From Polaribacter sp. NJDZ03 (lineage in GTDB: Bacteria; Bacteroidota; Bacteroidia; Flavobacteriales; Flavobacteriaceae): 64,000 bases of DNA. Each line of letters starts with the position of its first letter. The first letter of the stretch is position 1. The notes under the pieces were generated by a model. The model was not told where the DNA came from. It saw only the letters and a program-made list of their open reading frames with translations, and made no database searches. The position numbers were made by a program, and so were the translations under genes. Below are positions 33,472 to 42,593 of this stretch, piece after piece. Where the stretch lies: NCBI RefSeq assembly GCF_019263805.1, contig NZ_CP079195.1:871501-935500 (forward strand). The letters are read 5' to 3'.

Positions 33472-34008
33472 ATGTCTAAGCTTCAAAAAAAATATATTAT
33501 TACAGGTGCTCCTGGTACTGGAAAAACGACCTTGATAGATAGCCTTCGTACAGATGGCTTTAATTGCTTTGAAGAAGTTTCTAGAAAATTAATTACTTCT
33601 CAGCAAGAGCAAAAAGGAAACAAGACTCCTTGGCAAGATGTTGTTGGGTTTACCAATTTAGTCTATCAAAAAATAACAGCAGAATTAAATATAAAAAGCA
33701 ATAAAATTACTTTTGTAGATCGTGGTTTAGCAGATAATATTGCTTATTTAAAATTAAAAAAACATCCTATTTGTTCTAAATTTTTAAATTTTAATTATAA
33801 AAAACATTATCACATTACTGTTTTTATGCTTCCGCCTTGGCAAGAAATTTATACCGAAGATCCACAACGTCTTCAATCTTTCGAAGATGCTAAAAAGCTA
33901 CATAATTTATTGGTAGAAACTTATACTAATTTAGGGTTTTCAATTAAAAGTCTACCTAAAACAACTATTTCTAAACGTTTAGATTTTATCAAAAAAATCG
34001 TTAATTAA
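33472..34008 (+). CDS. P-loop NTPase/kinase-like protein (AAA_28-type)
   Basis: A 178-residue P-loop protein from the ATG at 33472; an earlier TTG at 33448 overlaps cbiB. GAPGTGKTTLIDSL is the Walker A motif, ITFVDRGLADNIAYL holds the DR motif of small-molecule kinases, and FMLPPWQEIYTEDPQR is the lid-like segment typical of AAA_28. Proteins of this type beside cob genes may be nucleoside or cofactor kinases, but the substrate is unknown. It is the last gene before the riboswitch and is probably co-transcribed with cobQ-cbiB. Confidence 0.85.
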   Translation: MSKLQKKYIITGAPGTGKTTLIDSLRTDGFNCFEEVSRKLITSQQEQKGNKTPWQDVVGFTNLVYQKITAELNIKSNKITFVDRGLADNIAYLKLKKHPICSKFLNFNYKKHYHITVFMLPPWQEIYTEDPQRLQSFEDAKKLHNLLVETYTNLGFSIKSLPKTTISKRLDFIKKIVN

Positions 34009-34045
34009 TCCGTTTTTACTATTAGTTAACTCATTTAAAAAGTAC

Positions 34046-34053
34046 TACCTTCG
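34046..34053 (+). promoter_or_regulatory. Likely -7 box of the riboswitch transcript
   Basis: TACCTTCG is one base off TAnnTTTG and sits about 25 bases before the riboswitch core, which fits a promoter for the btuB-like transcript. Confidence 0.5.
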
Positions 34054-34084
34054 CTGCATCAAATGGTTTTTTACGTTTTCGTAA

Positions 34085-34263
34085 AGATTAAAAGGGAATT
34101 TGGTGTAAATCCAAGACTGTTCCCGCAACTGTAAAACTTATAAAGTACTCATTAAGTAAACCACTGTAGTAAGACTATGGGAAGGTAAATGAATATAAAG
34201 TTGAGTCAGGAGACCTGCCACTATGATAATAATTTATAATATTAACTCTCGGGTAAAGAGTTA
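34085..34263 (+). promoter_or_regulatory. Cobalamin riboswitch
   Basis: The conserved core is present: AAAGGGAATTTGGTG (near 34091), CCAAGACTGTTCCCGCAACTG (in 34111-34131) and the B12 box GAGTCAGGAGACCTGCCAC (34203-34221). A hairpin follows, TAACTCT (34243-34249) with AGAGTTA (34257-34263). Its CGGG loop can pair with CCCG near 34122, as expected for a pseudoknot or kissing contact that hides the downstream start. No T-run follows, so control of translation is likelier than termination. It precedes the receptor gene at 34319. Adenosyl- or aquocobalamin binding would reduce expression. Confidence 0.95.
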
Positions 34264-34318
34264 GAAAATTATGTTTATTTCATATTTTCTTTCCTTACCT
34301 GCTTAACATCATTTTTAA

Positions 34319-36574
34319 ATGTACAAAAAATTGATTTTATGCAGCGTATGGGCTATGTGTTTTTCATTGCCCATATTCTCACAAAAAAAGGCCATTAAAG
34401 GTAAAATAACTGATGCAGAAACACAGTTAGCAATCTCTCAAGTTCGTATTTTAACAAGCGGAAAAACAGTATTAACAACAACTGATGAAAGAGGAAACTT
34501 TTCTATTACGGCTGTAAAAGCACCTATAAATCTAACATTTTTGTTAGAAGGCTATATAGAAAAGACAATTACCTTAAAAAAAGGAACCAACAATTTAGCT
34601 ATTGTTTTAGATAGAGAAACTACAGAACTTTCTGAAATTATTATCAGTTCTAAAGACGAAAAAAAACTAGGTGTTCATAAGGTTTCTAAAATATCATTGC
34701 AATTAATACCTATTAGTAGTTCGCAAGATTTTCTAAAAACGGTTCCTGGTTTATTTATAGCCCAACATGCAGGTGGCGGAAAAGCAGAACAAATTTTTCT
34801 TAGAGGTTTTGATAATGATCATGGAACTGACTTTGCTGTTTTGGTAGATGATATTGGAATTAATTTAAGTTCGCATGCACACGGACAAGGGTATGCCGAT
34901 TTACATTTTTTAATTCCAGAAACGGTTCAGAATGCAGATTACTACAAAGGACCACATGAAACTTCTTTAGGTAACTTTGCTGTTTCTGGTGCTGCAAAAT
35001 TTACAACCAAAGACAAACTACATCGCAATTTTGTAAAACTAGAATATGGTCAATATGATTTTACAAGAGCTCTGGCAATGGTTTCTCTTATAGATCAAAA
35101 GAATTTTTTAACTAAAAATGATGAAAGTGCTTATATAGCAATTGAAGGGACTTACAATAACAGTTTTTTTGAAAGTAATCAAAAACTTAGGCGTTTAAAT
35201 ACTTTTACTAAATATAGTATTTCCCTATCGGATAAACATCAATTAAAAACCTCTCTTTCTACTTTTCATAGTGATTGGAATGCTTCTGGACAAATTCCTT
35301 TACGTGCTGTAAAAAGCGGGCTTATAACTAAATATGGTGCTATTGATGATAAAGAAGGTGGCGATACTAAAAGAATACACGTAAATGCACAGTTAAATTC
35401 TACATTATCTAACAATACAACGCTTATTAATCAGTTGTATTATGTATCTAATACCTACAATTTGTTTTCTAATTTTTCATTCTTTCAAAACGATCCTGTT
35501 CATGGAGATATGATTCATCAACAAGAAAACAGAGATGTCTTTGCTTATAAAGGAAATATAGCCATAAACAACATTTTAGAAATACCTAATAGTACCACAA
35601 CCTTTGGTTGGTCTGCAAAACATAATCACAATTACATTGGTTTAAATCATACTATTGGCAGAGAATTATTAGAAAATGTAAATAGGTTTAAAATTAAAGA
35701 AACCAATTACGCTGCATTTATTAAAGAAAGAATACAAATTACTAATAAATTAACGGTTTTAGCGGGGTTAAGAGCAGATTATTTCGACTTTAATGTAACA
35801 GAAATTATACCAACTCCGCAACAAGGAAGTACAACCGCTTTTAAACTAAGCCCTAAACTAAGTCTGTTTTACGACGCTACAGAAGATCTTCAATTTTATG
35901 CAAAAGCAAGCACTGGTTTTCATTCTAACTATGCAAATGCCGCAGTAAAAAACAAGAGTATAAATCCTTTGCCAAAAGCAACTGGGTATGACTTAGGGAC
36001 TGAATTTAAAATAGGTGATAATTTTATAGGTAATTTAACTTCATATTATTTACAAAGTGATGCCGAATTTGTATTTGTGTCTGATGGTTTCGAGTTCGAA
36101 AACAAAGGAAGATCTAAACGTTTAGGTAGTGAGGCTTCTTTTAGATACCAACCTCTGCCCTACTTTTGGATAGATACAGATTTAAATTATAGTTACGGTA
36201 CTTTATTAGATGCCCCTAAAGGGGATAATAAAATTCCGAGTGCGCCTCGTTTTACCACTACTGGTGGTGCTACTTTACGTTTACAAAACGGAATTAAAGC
36301 ATCGCTACGTTATCGTTATTTAGGAGAACGTCCTTTAACCGAAGACGCATCTATAATAGCACAAGATTATTTTATTGCAGATGCTGTTGTTAATTATACA
36401 ACTTCTAAATATACAATAGGAATTTCTATTGAAAACTTATTTGACACTAGTTGGAGAGAAGCTGTCTTTTACGACTCGTCACAATTACAAGGAGAATTAG
36501 CGCCTGTAGATGATATTCATTTTACACCAGGAACTCCGTTTTTAGCTAAATTAAATCTAACTTATTTCTTTTAA
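34319..36574 (+). CDS. btuB: TonB-dependent corrinoid receptor (BtuB-like)
   Basis: A 751-residue outer-membrane receptor. A signal peptide (1-22, ending FSQ) is followed by a carboxypeptidase-regulatory-like domain (about 24-100), a plug domain (about 115-230: SSQDFLKTVPGLFIAQHAGG, FLRGFDNDHGTDFAVLVDDI, DYYKGPHETSLGNF) and a 22-strand barrel ending in YFF. An upstream B12 riboswitch and cob genes on both sides make corrinoid import its likely job. The HAHGQG segment near the plug is typical of metal or small-ligand receptors. Uptake through it would complement the synthesis genes around it. It begins the second transcription unit of the cluster. Confidence 0.9.
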   Translation: MYKKLILCSVWAMCFSLPIFSQKKAIKGKITDAETQLAISQVRILTSGKTVLTTTDERGNFSITAVKAPINLTFLLEGYIEKTITLKKGTNNLAIVLDRETTELSEIIISSKDEKKLGVHKVSKISLQLIPISSSQDFLKTVPGLFIAQHAGGGKAEQIFLRGFDNDHGTDFAVLVDDIGINLSSHAHGQGYADLHFLIPETVQNADYYKGPHETSLGNFAVSGAAKFTTKDKLHRNFVKLEYGQYDFTRALAMVSLIDQKNFLTKNDESAYIAIEGTYNNSFFESNQKLRRLNTFTKYSISLSDKHQLKTSLSTFHSDWNASGQIPLRAVKSGLITKYGAIDDKEGGDTKRIHVNAQLNSTLSNNTTLINQLYYVSNTYNLFSNFSFFQNDPVHGDMIHQQENRDVFAYKGNIAINNILEIPNSTTTFGWSAKHNHNYIGLNHTIGRELLENVNRFKIKETNYAAFIKERIQITNKLTVLAGLRADYFDFNVTEIIPTPQQGSTTAFKLSPKLSLFYDATEDLQFYAKASTGFHSNYANAAVKNKSINPLPKATGYDLGTEFKIGDNFIGNLTSYYLQSDAEFVFVSDGFEFENKGRSKRLGSEASFRYQPLPYFWIDTDLNYSYGTLLDAPKGDNKIPSAPRFTTTGGATLRLQNGIKASLRYRYLGERPLTEDASIIAQDYFIADAVVNYTTSKYTIGISIENLFDTSWREAVFYDSSQLQGELAPVDDIHFTPGTPFLAKLNLTYFF

Positions 36575-36577
36575 ATT

Positions 36578-37384
36578 ATGGGTAAAAATATAGCCAATAC
36601 AACACATACTTTTTTATTCTGCGACGGAGGCTCTTGCCAAAAAGCAGGATCAGAAAAAGTAGTAAGAGCTGCAAGAGCTTATTTACGTAATAATGATCTT
36701 TGGGATACTGTACATACTATTAAAACCAGATGTAATGGAAGATGTGAAGACGCACCTACTTGTATTGTAAATCCAGGTGAATATTGGTACAAAGAACTAA
36801 CTGCTGATAAAATTATTCCTATTGTAAAAAGTCATATTGATAATAACTTACCCGTTGAAGCTAATTTATTATATAAAAAGGAATGGGATGCGCTAAAATC
36901 TAATAGAGAAATAGCGCCATTTAAACCCAAACCTTTCGAATTAAAAGACGACAAAGAATTAGGGGAATGTTTTATAACAAAAGGCTTTAGCTCCGATCAA
37001 TATTTGTATCCTTTATTCTTATACTTATTAGAAAACCCCAAAGGTGTAACACTTAAAATGGCACATCTAAAAGCAATGCCGTTTACAGAAATAACTGCCG
37101 TAAATTATGCTAAAACATACACGTTAGAATTAGAAACAGCAACCGATTGTATTCCATTAACCATTGCTGGTGTACCAAAAGAAGATAAGGAATTACAAAA
37201 ATCAAAAATTTCTAGTACAGAGTATTTTTATCAGAAAAACGTAAACCAAACAGGTATCCGTTTTAAAAATAAGTTTGGAGAAGTTATAGGAATCATTAAC
37301 TTTGATTCTATAGATAATTTGGCTTGGAAATATTGTACTAAAATTCAGTTACAAAACGCGAGTCAAGATTTAATATCACTATGA
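36578..37384 (+). CDS. 2Fe-2S ferredoxin-domain protein
   Basis: A 268-residue protein. The first 90 residues form a thioredoxin-like 2Fe-2S ferredoxin domain: cysteines at 15 and 20 (FCDGGSCQKAG) and RCNGRCEDAPTC with a CxxxC pair near 49-59. The remaining 170 residues (KPFELKDDKELGECFITKGF, GVTLKMAHLKAMPFTEITAV) are of unknown type. It starts 3 bp after the receptor and overlaps the SDR-SUMT gene by 4 bp. Ferredoxins of this kind in cob clusters may supply electrons for corrin ring reductions or adenosylation. This role is inferred from context. Confidence 0.85.
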   Translation: MGKNIANTTHTFLFCDGGSCQKAGSEKVVRAARAYLRNNDLWDTVHTIKTRCNGRCEDAPTCIVNPGEYWYKELTADKIIPIVKSHIDNNLPVEANLLYKKEWDALKSNREIAPFKPKPFELKDDKELGECFITKGFSSDQYLYPLFLYLLENPKGVTLKMAHLKAMPFTEITAVNYAKTYTLELETATDCIPLTIAGVPKEDKELQKSKISSTEYFYQKNVNQTGIRFKNKFGEVIGIINFDSIDNLAWKYCTKIQLQNASQDLISL

Positions 37385-38925
37385 ATAAGAACATCTCTAT
37401 ATTAGGTTTAGGTTGGTTGGGATTACCATTGGCTTTACAACTTCAAAAAAGTGGCTACTCCGTAAATGGTAGTACCACAACACTTGGTCGTTTAAAACCA
37501 TTGTCTAAATATGCGTTTCAATCAGATAGAATAAAAGTTGAAGCTGATAAAATTATTGGTGATTGGGCATCTTTTATCCATGAAACCTCAACTTTAATCA
37601 TCAATTTTCCGCCAAAGCGGATTGATAATATTGAGACCATACATCCGCTTCAGATAGCGCAAATTATAAAAAATACTGCCGCAACTACAAAGGTAATTTT
37701 TGTAAGCTCTACTTCTGTGTATCAAAATACAAATAGCCTTATAGACGAAACAATACATTGTGTGCCAGAAAAAGCTTCTGGTATTGGGTTGATAAAAGCA
37801 GAAGAATTATTAAAACAACATTTTGGAAGCAACCTAACTATTTTACGTTTGGCAGGATTAATTGGTCCAAAACGTCATCCCGGAAGATTTCTTGCCAACA
37901 AAAAGCAATTAAAAAACCCAAACGTTCCGGTAAACCTCATTCATTTAAAAGATAGTATTGGTTTAATTGAAACTATTTTAGAACAAGATTGTTTTGGAGA
38001 AATTATCAATGGTTGTGCAGATGTGCATCCTAAAAGAAAGGAATATTATAAAAACGCTGCCATACAATTAAACTTGCCTGCTCCTATTTTTGGAGAAGAT
38101 ACTGCACAAGATTTTAAAATTGTTGATAATTCTAAATCGAAATCAATCTTAAATTTCGAATATCAGTTTGCAAATCCAGAATTGATTTTTGCAAAAGACA
38201 AATTGCCAGAAATAAGCATTGTGGGTGCAGGACCTGGTAATAAAAACCTATTAACGTTAAAAGCTTTTGAAGCCATACAGAATGCTGAAATTATTTTACA
38301 TGATAATTTAATATCAGAAGAAATAATGGATATCAATACAACTGCAACACGTATTTATGTAGGTAGAAAATTTGGCGATAAAGAAGATCCACAAGCTCGT
38401 CAGCATAAAATAAACGAATTACTAAAAACACATTGCGAAATGGGTAATAAAGTAATTCGTCTAAAATCTGGTGATCCATATATTTACGGTCGCGCTGCAG
38501 AAGAGGTACGTTTTTTAAAGAAACATCAACTTCCTTTTACAGTTATCCCTGGTATATCCGCAGCTTTAGCAGCGGCAAGTGCAATGAGTATACCTGTTAC
38601 AGAAAGAGGTTTTTCTAATGCTTTTTTAATTTGTACAGCACACACTGCAGATTATTCTACAACGCAATTAAAGGGTATTGCAGAAATGTTGAATGCTGGT
38701 AATACTTTGGCGCTTTATATGGGCTCTAAAAGTTTAGATAAAATCATTCCGAAATTAATAGCCGTTTGCAACAATCCAAACATCCCTATTAATGCTATTT
38801 CTAATGTTTCTAGAGATAATGAAATCTTACTAACATCAACATTAGAAAATATTGAAGAAGATATCATTACACAAAAACTACCAATGCCCGTAGTATTTTT
38901 AATAGGTGCAAACCCAATAAATTAA
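37381..38925 (+). CDS. cobA: SDR-type protein fused to uroporphyrinogen-III methyltransferase
   Basis: A 514-residue fusion. Residues 1-265 are a Rossmann domain (NISILGLGWLGLPLALQLQK; SSTSVYQN; FSLRLAGLIGP-like LTILRLAGLIGPKRHPGRF) of the NAD(P)-dependent epimerase/SDR kind (YeeZ-like). From about 275 it is a complete SUMT: IVGAGPGNKNLLTLKAFEAI, VGRKFGDKEDPQARQHKINE, VIRLKSGDPYIYGRAAEEV, PGISAALAAASAMSIPVTER. SUMT adds methyl groups from SAM to C2 and C7 of uroporphyrinogen III, giving precorrin-2. The first domain is not the SirC/Met8 precorrin-2 dehydrogenase type, so its role is open. Confidence 0.93.
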   Translation: MNKNISILGLGWLGLPLALQLQKSGYSVNGSTTTLGRLKPLSKYAFQSDRIKVEADKIIGDWASFIHETSTLIINFPPKRIDNIETIHPLQIAQIIKNTAATTKVIFVSSTSVYQNTNSLIDETIHCVPEKASGIGLIKAEELLKQHFGSNLTILRLAGLIGPKRHPGRFLANKKQLKNPNVPVNLIHLKDSIGLIETILEQDCFGEIINGCADVHPKRKEYYKNAAIQLNLPAPIFGEDTAQDFKIVDNSKSKSILNFEYQFANPELIFAKDKLPEISIVGAGPGNKNLLTLKAFEAIQNAEIILHDNLISEEIMDINTTATRIYVGRKFGDKEDPQARQHKINELLKTHCEMGNKVIRLKSGDPYIYGRAAEEVRFLKKHQLPFTVIPGISAALAAASAMSIPVTERGFSNAFLICTAHTADYSTTQLKGIAEMLNAGNTLALYMGSKSLDKIIPKLIAVCNNPNIPINAISNVSRDNEILLTSTLENIEEDIITQKLPMPVVFLIGANPIN

Positions 38926-38929
38926 GAAG

Positions 38930-39868
38930 ATGAAAGAAGGAATTTTATTATGCGGACACGGTACAAGAAGAGAAGCTGGCGTAAAATCGTTTAAACGATT
39001 GGTGAGCATTCTTAAAGAACGCTACCAAGATGAATATGAAGTAGATTATGGGTTTTTAGAATTTAATCATCCTACGTATGAAGCTGCCGTAGAACGCATG
39101 TATGCGCAAGGTATTCGAAAAATATATGCGTTGCCTGTTATTTTATTTGCGGGTTCACATGCCAAGAATGACATTCCGTTTGAGTTAAATACCTTACAAG
39201 GTTATCACGATGATTTAACCATTTCTATGGGAAAACATATTGGTGTAAGTTCTTTTTTACTTGATTTATCGTTAAAACGGATTGAAGAAACAGAGAAAAA
39301 ATTACCTAAAATTGATAGAAAAGAAACCTGTTTGGTAGTAGTTGGTAGAGGAACTACAGACCCAGATGCCAATAGCGATGTTGCTAAATTAACCAGTATG
39401 CTTTGGGACGGAATGGGCTTTGGTTTTGCCACCACAGTATATAGCGGAACAGCGTTTCCTAATGTAGACGAAGGTTTACAATTAGTCGAAAAATTAGGTT
39501 TTAAACGTACTATTGTGATTCCTTTTTTCTTTTTTACAGGTATTTTATTAGAGCGAATTTATAAAAGCGTTTCGGAAATGGATGCGAGTTCTAATTTAGA
39601 ATATGTGTACACAGATCCTTTTGGTGCCGATGAATTAATTTTACAGGCTTTTGATGAGCGTTTACATGAAGCTAAAAACGGAATAGCAAACATGAATTGT
39701 CAGTTATGTAAATACAGAAAACAAGTCATTGGTTTTGAAGAAGACAAAGGGAAAGAGCAAATTGGTCATCATCTTAATGTAAAAGGAATTTTATTTGAAG
39801 AAGATGAAAAACCAAATGAAGAAGAAAACGGTTTTACAAGTAAAATTAAAAAAATGTTAGGCATATGA
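38930..39868 (+). CDS. cbiX: Sirohydrochlorin cobaltochelatase
   Basis: A 312-residue long-form CbiX, which inserts cobalt into sirohydrochlorin at the start of the anaerobic route. The N-terminal half has LLCGHGTRREAG with metal-binding His10 and VILFAGSHAKNDIPFEL with the second His (about 77). The C-terminal half repeats the fold (VVVGRGTTDPDANSDVAKLT, VIPFFFFTGILLERI). The tail adds CQLCKYRK and acidic residues, perhaps a metal or cluster site. Starts 4 bp after the SUMT fusion and overlaps cobI by 4 bp. Confidence 0.95.
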   Translation: MKEGILLCGHGTRREAGVKSFKRLVSILKERYQDEYEVDYGFLEFNHPTYEAAVERMYAQGIRKIYALPVILFAGSHAKNDIPFELNTLQGYHDDLTISMGKHIGVSSFLLDLSLKRIEETEKKLPKIDRKETCLVVVGRGTTDPDANSDVAKLTSMLWDGMGFGFATTVYSGTAFPNVDEGLQLVEKLGFKRTIVIPFFFFTGILLERIYKSVSEMDASSNLEYVYTDPFGADELILQAFDERLHEAKNGIANMNCQLCKYRKQVIGFEEDKGKEQIGHHLNVKGILFEEDEKPNEEENGFTSKIKKMLGI

Positions 39869-40575
39869 TAGCAGGTAAAATTTACGGCGTTTCATTAGGT
39901 CCTGGCGATGCCGATTTAATTACGCTAAAAGGTTTAAAAGCGTTACAGCAAGCTGATAAAATATATTATCCGGGTTCTTTATTTAAAGACGGAAGAAAGG
40001 CAAGTTATTCGCTTTCTATCTTAGATAATTATAACTTAGATGCTGCTAAATTAGTCGGTTTTCATCTAAAGATGGATTTAGAAAGAGCGCAAGCCAAAGA
40101 AATTTACGAAACTACCTTTCAGCAAATTTTAGCTGATTATAAAAAAGGATTATCAATCGCCATTGTAAGCGAAGGAGATATTAGTACGTTTAGTTCTTTT
40201 TCTTATCTATTAGAAAAAATACAAGCGCATCAATTAACCATTCATTTAATTCCGGGTATTAGCTCTTATTTGCATTTAGCTGCAGAAAGTAAAATGCCTT
40301 TGTGTTTACAAAACGAAAAAGTAGTTGTTATTCCGCGTATACAAACACAAGAGGAATTAGAAGAAGCGATTGCGCATTTTGACACCGTAGTATTAATGAA
40401 AATTATATCGGTTGTAGATATTATTACCGACGTAATAAATCACAAAAAACATAGCATTACCTATGCAGAACGCTTAGGCACCTATCAACAATTTATAACA
40501 ACCGATTGGTCAATTGCAAATAAAAGAGAAACGCCTTATTTTTCTCTTATCATCATAAAAAAAATAAACAAATGA
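39865..40575 (+). CDS. cobI: Precorrin-2 C20-methyltransferase
   Basis: A 236-residue SAM-dependent methyltransferase of the tetrapyrrole family that methylates C20 (CobI/CbiL). Motifs are GVSLGPGDADLITLKGLKAL, YYPGSLFKDGRKASY, SIAIVSEGDISTFSSFSYLL and HLIPGISSYLHLAAESKMPL. The GPGD and SEGD loops form the SAM site. With CbiX and CbiG present, the natural substrate is probably the cobalt form. It overlaps both neighbours by 4 bp. Confidence 0.95.
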   Translation: MIAGKIYGVSLGPGDADLITLKGLKALQQADKIYYPGSLFKDGRKASYSLSILDNYNLDAAKLVGFHLKMDLERAQAKEIYETTFQQILADYKKGLSIAIVSEGDISTFSSFSYLLEKIQAHQLTIHLIPGISSYLHLAAESKMPLCLQNEKVVVIPRIQTQEELEEAIAHFDTVVLMKIISVVDIITDVINHKKHSITYAERLGTYQQFITTDWSIANKRETPYFSLIIIKKINK

Positions 40576-41948
40576 AAATAACTGTAGCAGGCTTAGGTCC
40601 TGGAGATATCAATTATATGTTACCCGTAGTTAAAAATGCTTTACAAAAAGCAGATGTAGTTATTGGTTACGACTATTATTTTCAATTTGGAGCCTCTTTA
40701 TTTAAAGAAGATGCAGAACTTATTTCTATGCCATTAGGTATGGAAGAAGCAAGAGCTCATAAAGCTATTGAAAAAGCAAAAGAAGATAAATATGTAGTGG
40801 TTATTGGCTCTGGTGATGCCAGTATTTATGCCATGGCAGCAATTGTTTACGAGGTAGTTTCTAAAGAAAATCATACTGATATTGAATTAGAAACCTTACC
40901 TGGAGTTTCGGCATTTTTAGCTGCAGGAAGCAAATTGGGTGCGCCATTAGGTCACGATTTTTGTTGTATTTCTCTTTCTGATTTAATGACACCATGGAAC
41001 AAGATTGAGCAACGAATTAAAGCTGCCGCAATGGGCGATTTTGTAACGAGTTTGTACAACCCAAAAAGTAAAAAGAGACATTGGCAATTAGGCAGATTGC
41101 AAAAAATATTTTTAGCAGAACGCTCACCTTCTACTCCGGTTGCCATTATAAGACACGTAACTAGACCAGAAGAAGAACTTAAAATAACGACGTTGGGTGA
41201 ATTTAATCCTGATGATGTAGATATGTTTTGCTTGGTGATGATTGGAAACTCGCAAACCTATCGTTTTAAAGACTATTTGGTGACTCCTAGAGGATACTTA
41301 AACAGAAAACCACATACAGGCAAAGAAATTCAGCAAGAAAGCTTTAGAATCGTTACCGAACATATTAAAGATTTGCCTTTTGCTATTGCTGATAAATGGG
41401 CAATAACGAGAGTCATTCATACCACTGGAATTTTAGAAGATTTTAATCATTATTCGGCAACACCAGAAGCGATTGAAAATTGGCACAACCATCTTAAAAA
41501 CGGAGGTGAAATTGTGACTGATGTTACCATGGTACAAGCAGGAATTACAAAAGCTTTTACAAAGGAATACGGCAACCAAATTCACTGTTTGTTAAATGAT
41601 GAGGAGGCACAAGAATTGGCTAAATCTGCAAATATTACACGCACACAAGCAGGCATTAGAAAAGCAATTGAAAAACACCCAAATGCTTTATATGTAGTTG
41701 GTAATGCACCTACTGCTTTGTTTGAAATTGTAGATCAATTAAGAGATAATAAAGCCTTTAAACCTGTTGGTGTTGTTGGTGTTCCGGTTGGTTTTGTAAA
41801 TGTTTTAGAATCTAAAGAACAGTTATCTCAAATTAAAAATACAGATTGGGTAATTGTAGAAGGCAACAGAGGTGGTAGTAATGTGGCAGCTGCTATTGTA
41901 AATGCCGCTTTTACGTTACCAGAAGCATCCACCTATTTTAAATCTTAA
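40572..41948 (+). CDS. cobJ-cobH: Fused C17-methyltransferase and methylmutase (CobJ-CobH)
   Basis: A 458-residue fusion. Residues 1-250 are precorrin-3B C17-methyltransferase (CobJ/CbiH), the ring-contracting enzyme (VAGLGPGDINYMLPVVKNAL, VIGSGDASIYAMAAIVYEV, LPGVSAFLAAGSKLGAPLGH). From about 256 it is precorrin-8X methylmutase (CobH/CbiC), which moves the C11 methyl to C12: FAIADKWAITRVIHTTGILE carries the catalytic His near 282, and GGEIVTDVTMVQAGI, VGVPVGFVNVLESKEQL and EGNRGGSNVAAAIVNAAF follow. These two activities are separate genes in most bacteria. Confidence 0.95.
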   Translation: MKITVAGLGPGDINYMLPVVKNALQKADVVIGYDYYFQFGASLFKEDAELISMPLGMEEARAHKAIEKAKEDKYVVVIGSGDASIYAMAAIVYEVVSKENHTDIELETLPGVSAFLAAGSKLGAPLGHDFCCISLSDLMTPWNKIEQRIKAAAMGDFVTSLYNPKSKKRHWQLGRLQKIFLAERSPSTPVAIIRHVTRPEEELKITTLGEFNPDDVDMFCLVMIGNSQTYRFKDYLVTPRGYLNRKPHTGKEIQQESFRIVTEHIKDLPFAIADKWAITRVIHTTGILEDFNHYSATPEAIENWHNHLKNGGEIVTDVTMVQAGITKAFTKEYGNQIHCLLNDEEAQELAKSANITRTQAGIRKAIEKHPNALYVVGNAPTALFEIVDQLRDNKAFKPVGVVGVPVGFVNVLESKEQLSQIKNTDWVIVEGNRGGSNVAAAIVNAAFTLPEASTYFKS

Positions 41949-41951
41949 AAA

Positions 41952-42590
41952 ATGAACAAATTTACTTCAGAAAATATAGAAACGTTAGAACAGATTATTC
42001 TTGCTCGTAGAGATGTAAGAGGGAATCGATTTACAGACGAACCTGTTGTTCAAGCAGATTTAGATAAAATTCTATTTGCTGGAGTAAACGCACCTTCCGT
42101 TGGTTTTTCGCAACCCTGGGAGTTTGTTGTAATTAAAGATTTAGACATTAGAAATAAAATAAAGGATAGTTTTTTTGAAGAAAATGAGAAAGCTAAATCC
42201 CTTTTTGAAGGAAAAAAAGCAGATGCATATACCCAATTAAAATTGGAAGGTATTGTAGAATCTCCACTAAATATTGCTGTATTCTACAAACCTAGTGAGC
42301 ATCCTGTTTTAGGACAAACTACCATGAAGGAAGCAGGCGTTTATTCTGTGGTTTGTGCCATTCAAAATATGTGGTTAATGGCAAGAGCGTTAAATGTTGG
42401 TTTAGGTTGGGTTAGTATTTTAAATCCTGATAAGGTGAAAACCATATTAAACGCTCCTAAAGACAGACAACTAATTGGTTATTTGTGTTTAGGACATGTA
42501 GATAAATTCTATGAAAACCCAGAATTAGAACGTTTACAATGGGAAAAACGTAAGAATATAAATGATGTTATTATTAAGGATTCTTATTAA
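41952..42590 (+). CDS. bluB: 5,6-dimethylbenzimidazole synthase
   Basis: A 212-residue flavin-destroying enzyme of the nitroreductase fold that turns FMNH2 and oxygen into 5,6-dimethylbenzimidazole, the lower ligand of B12. ILARRDVRGNRFTDEPV, ILFAGVNAPSVGFSQPWEFV, QNMWLMARALNVGLGWVSI and LNPDKVKTILNAP match BluB. Because BluB needs oxygen, the host lives aerobically at least part of the time, even though several enzymes around it are of the anaerobic type. Gaps to neighbours are 3 bp on each side. Confidence 0.95.
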   Translation: MNKFTSENIETLEQIILARRDVRGNRFTDEPVVQADLDKILFAGVNAPSVGFSQPWEFVVIKDLDIRNKIKDSFFEENEKAKSLFEGKKADAYTQLKLEGIVESPLNIAVFYKPSEHPVLGQTTMKEAGVYSVVCAIQNMWLMARALNVGLGWVSILNPDKVKTILNAPKDRQLIGYLCLGHVDKFYENPELERLQWEKRKNINDVIIKDSY

Positions 42591-42593
42591 GAA

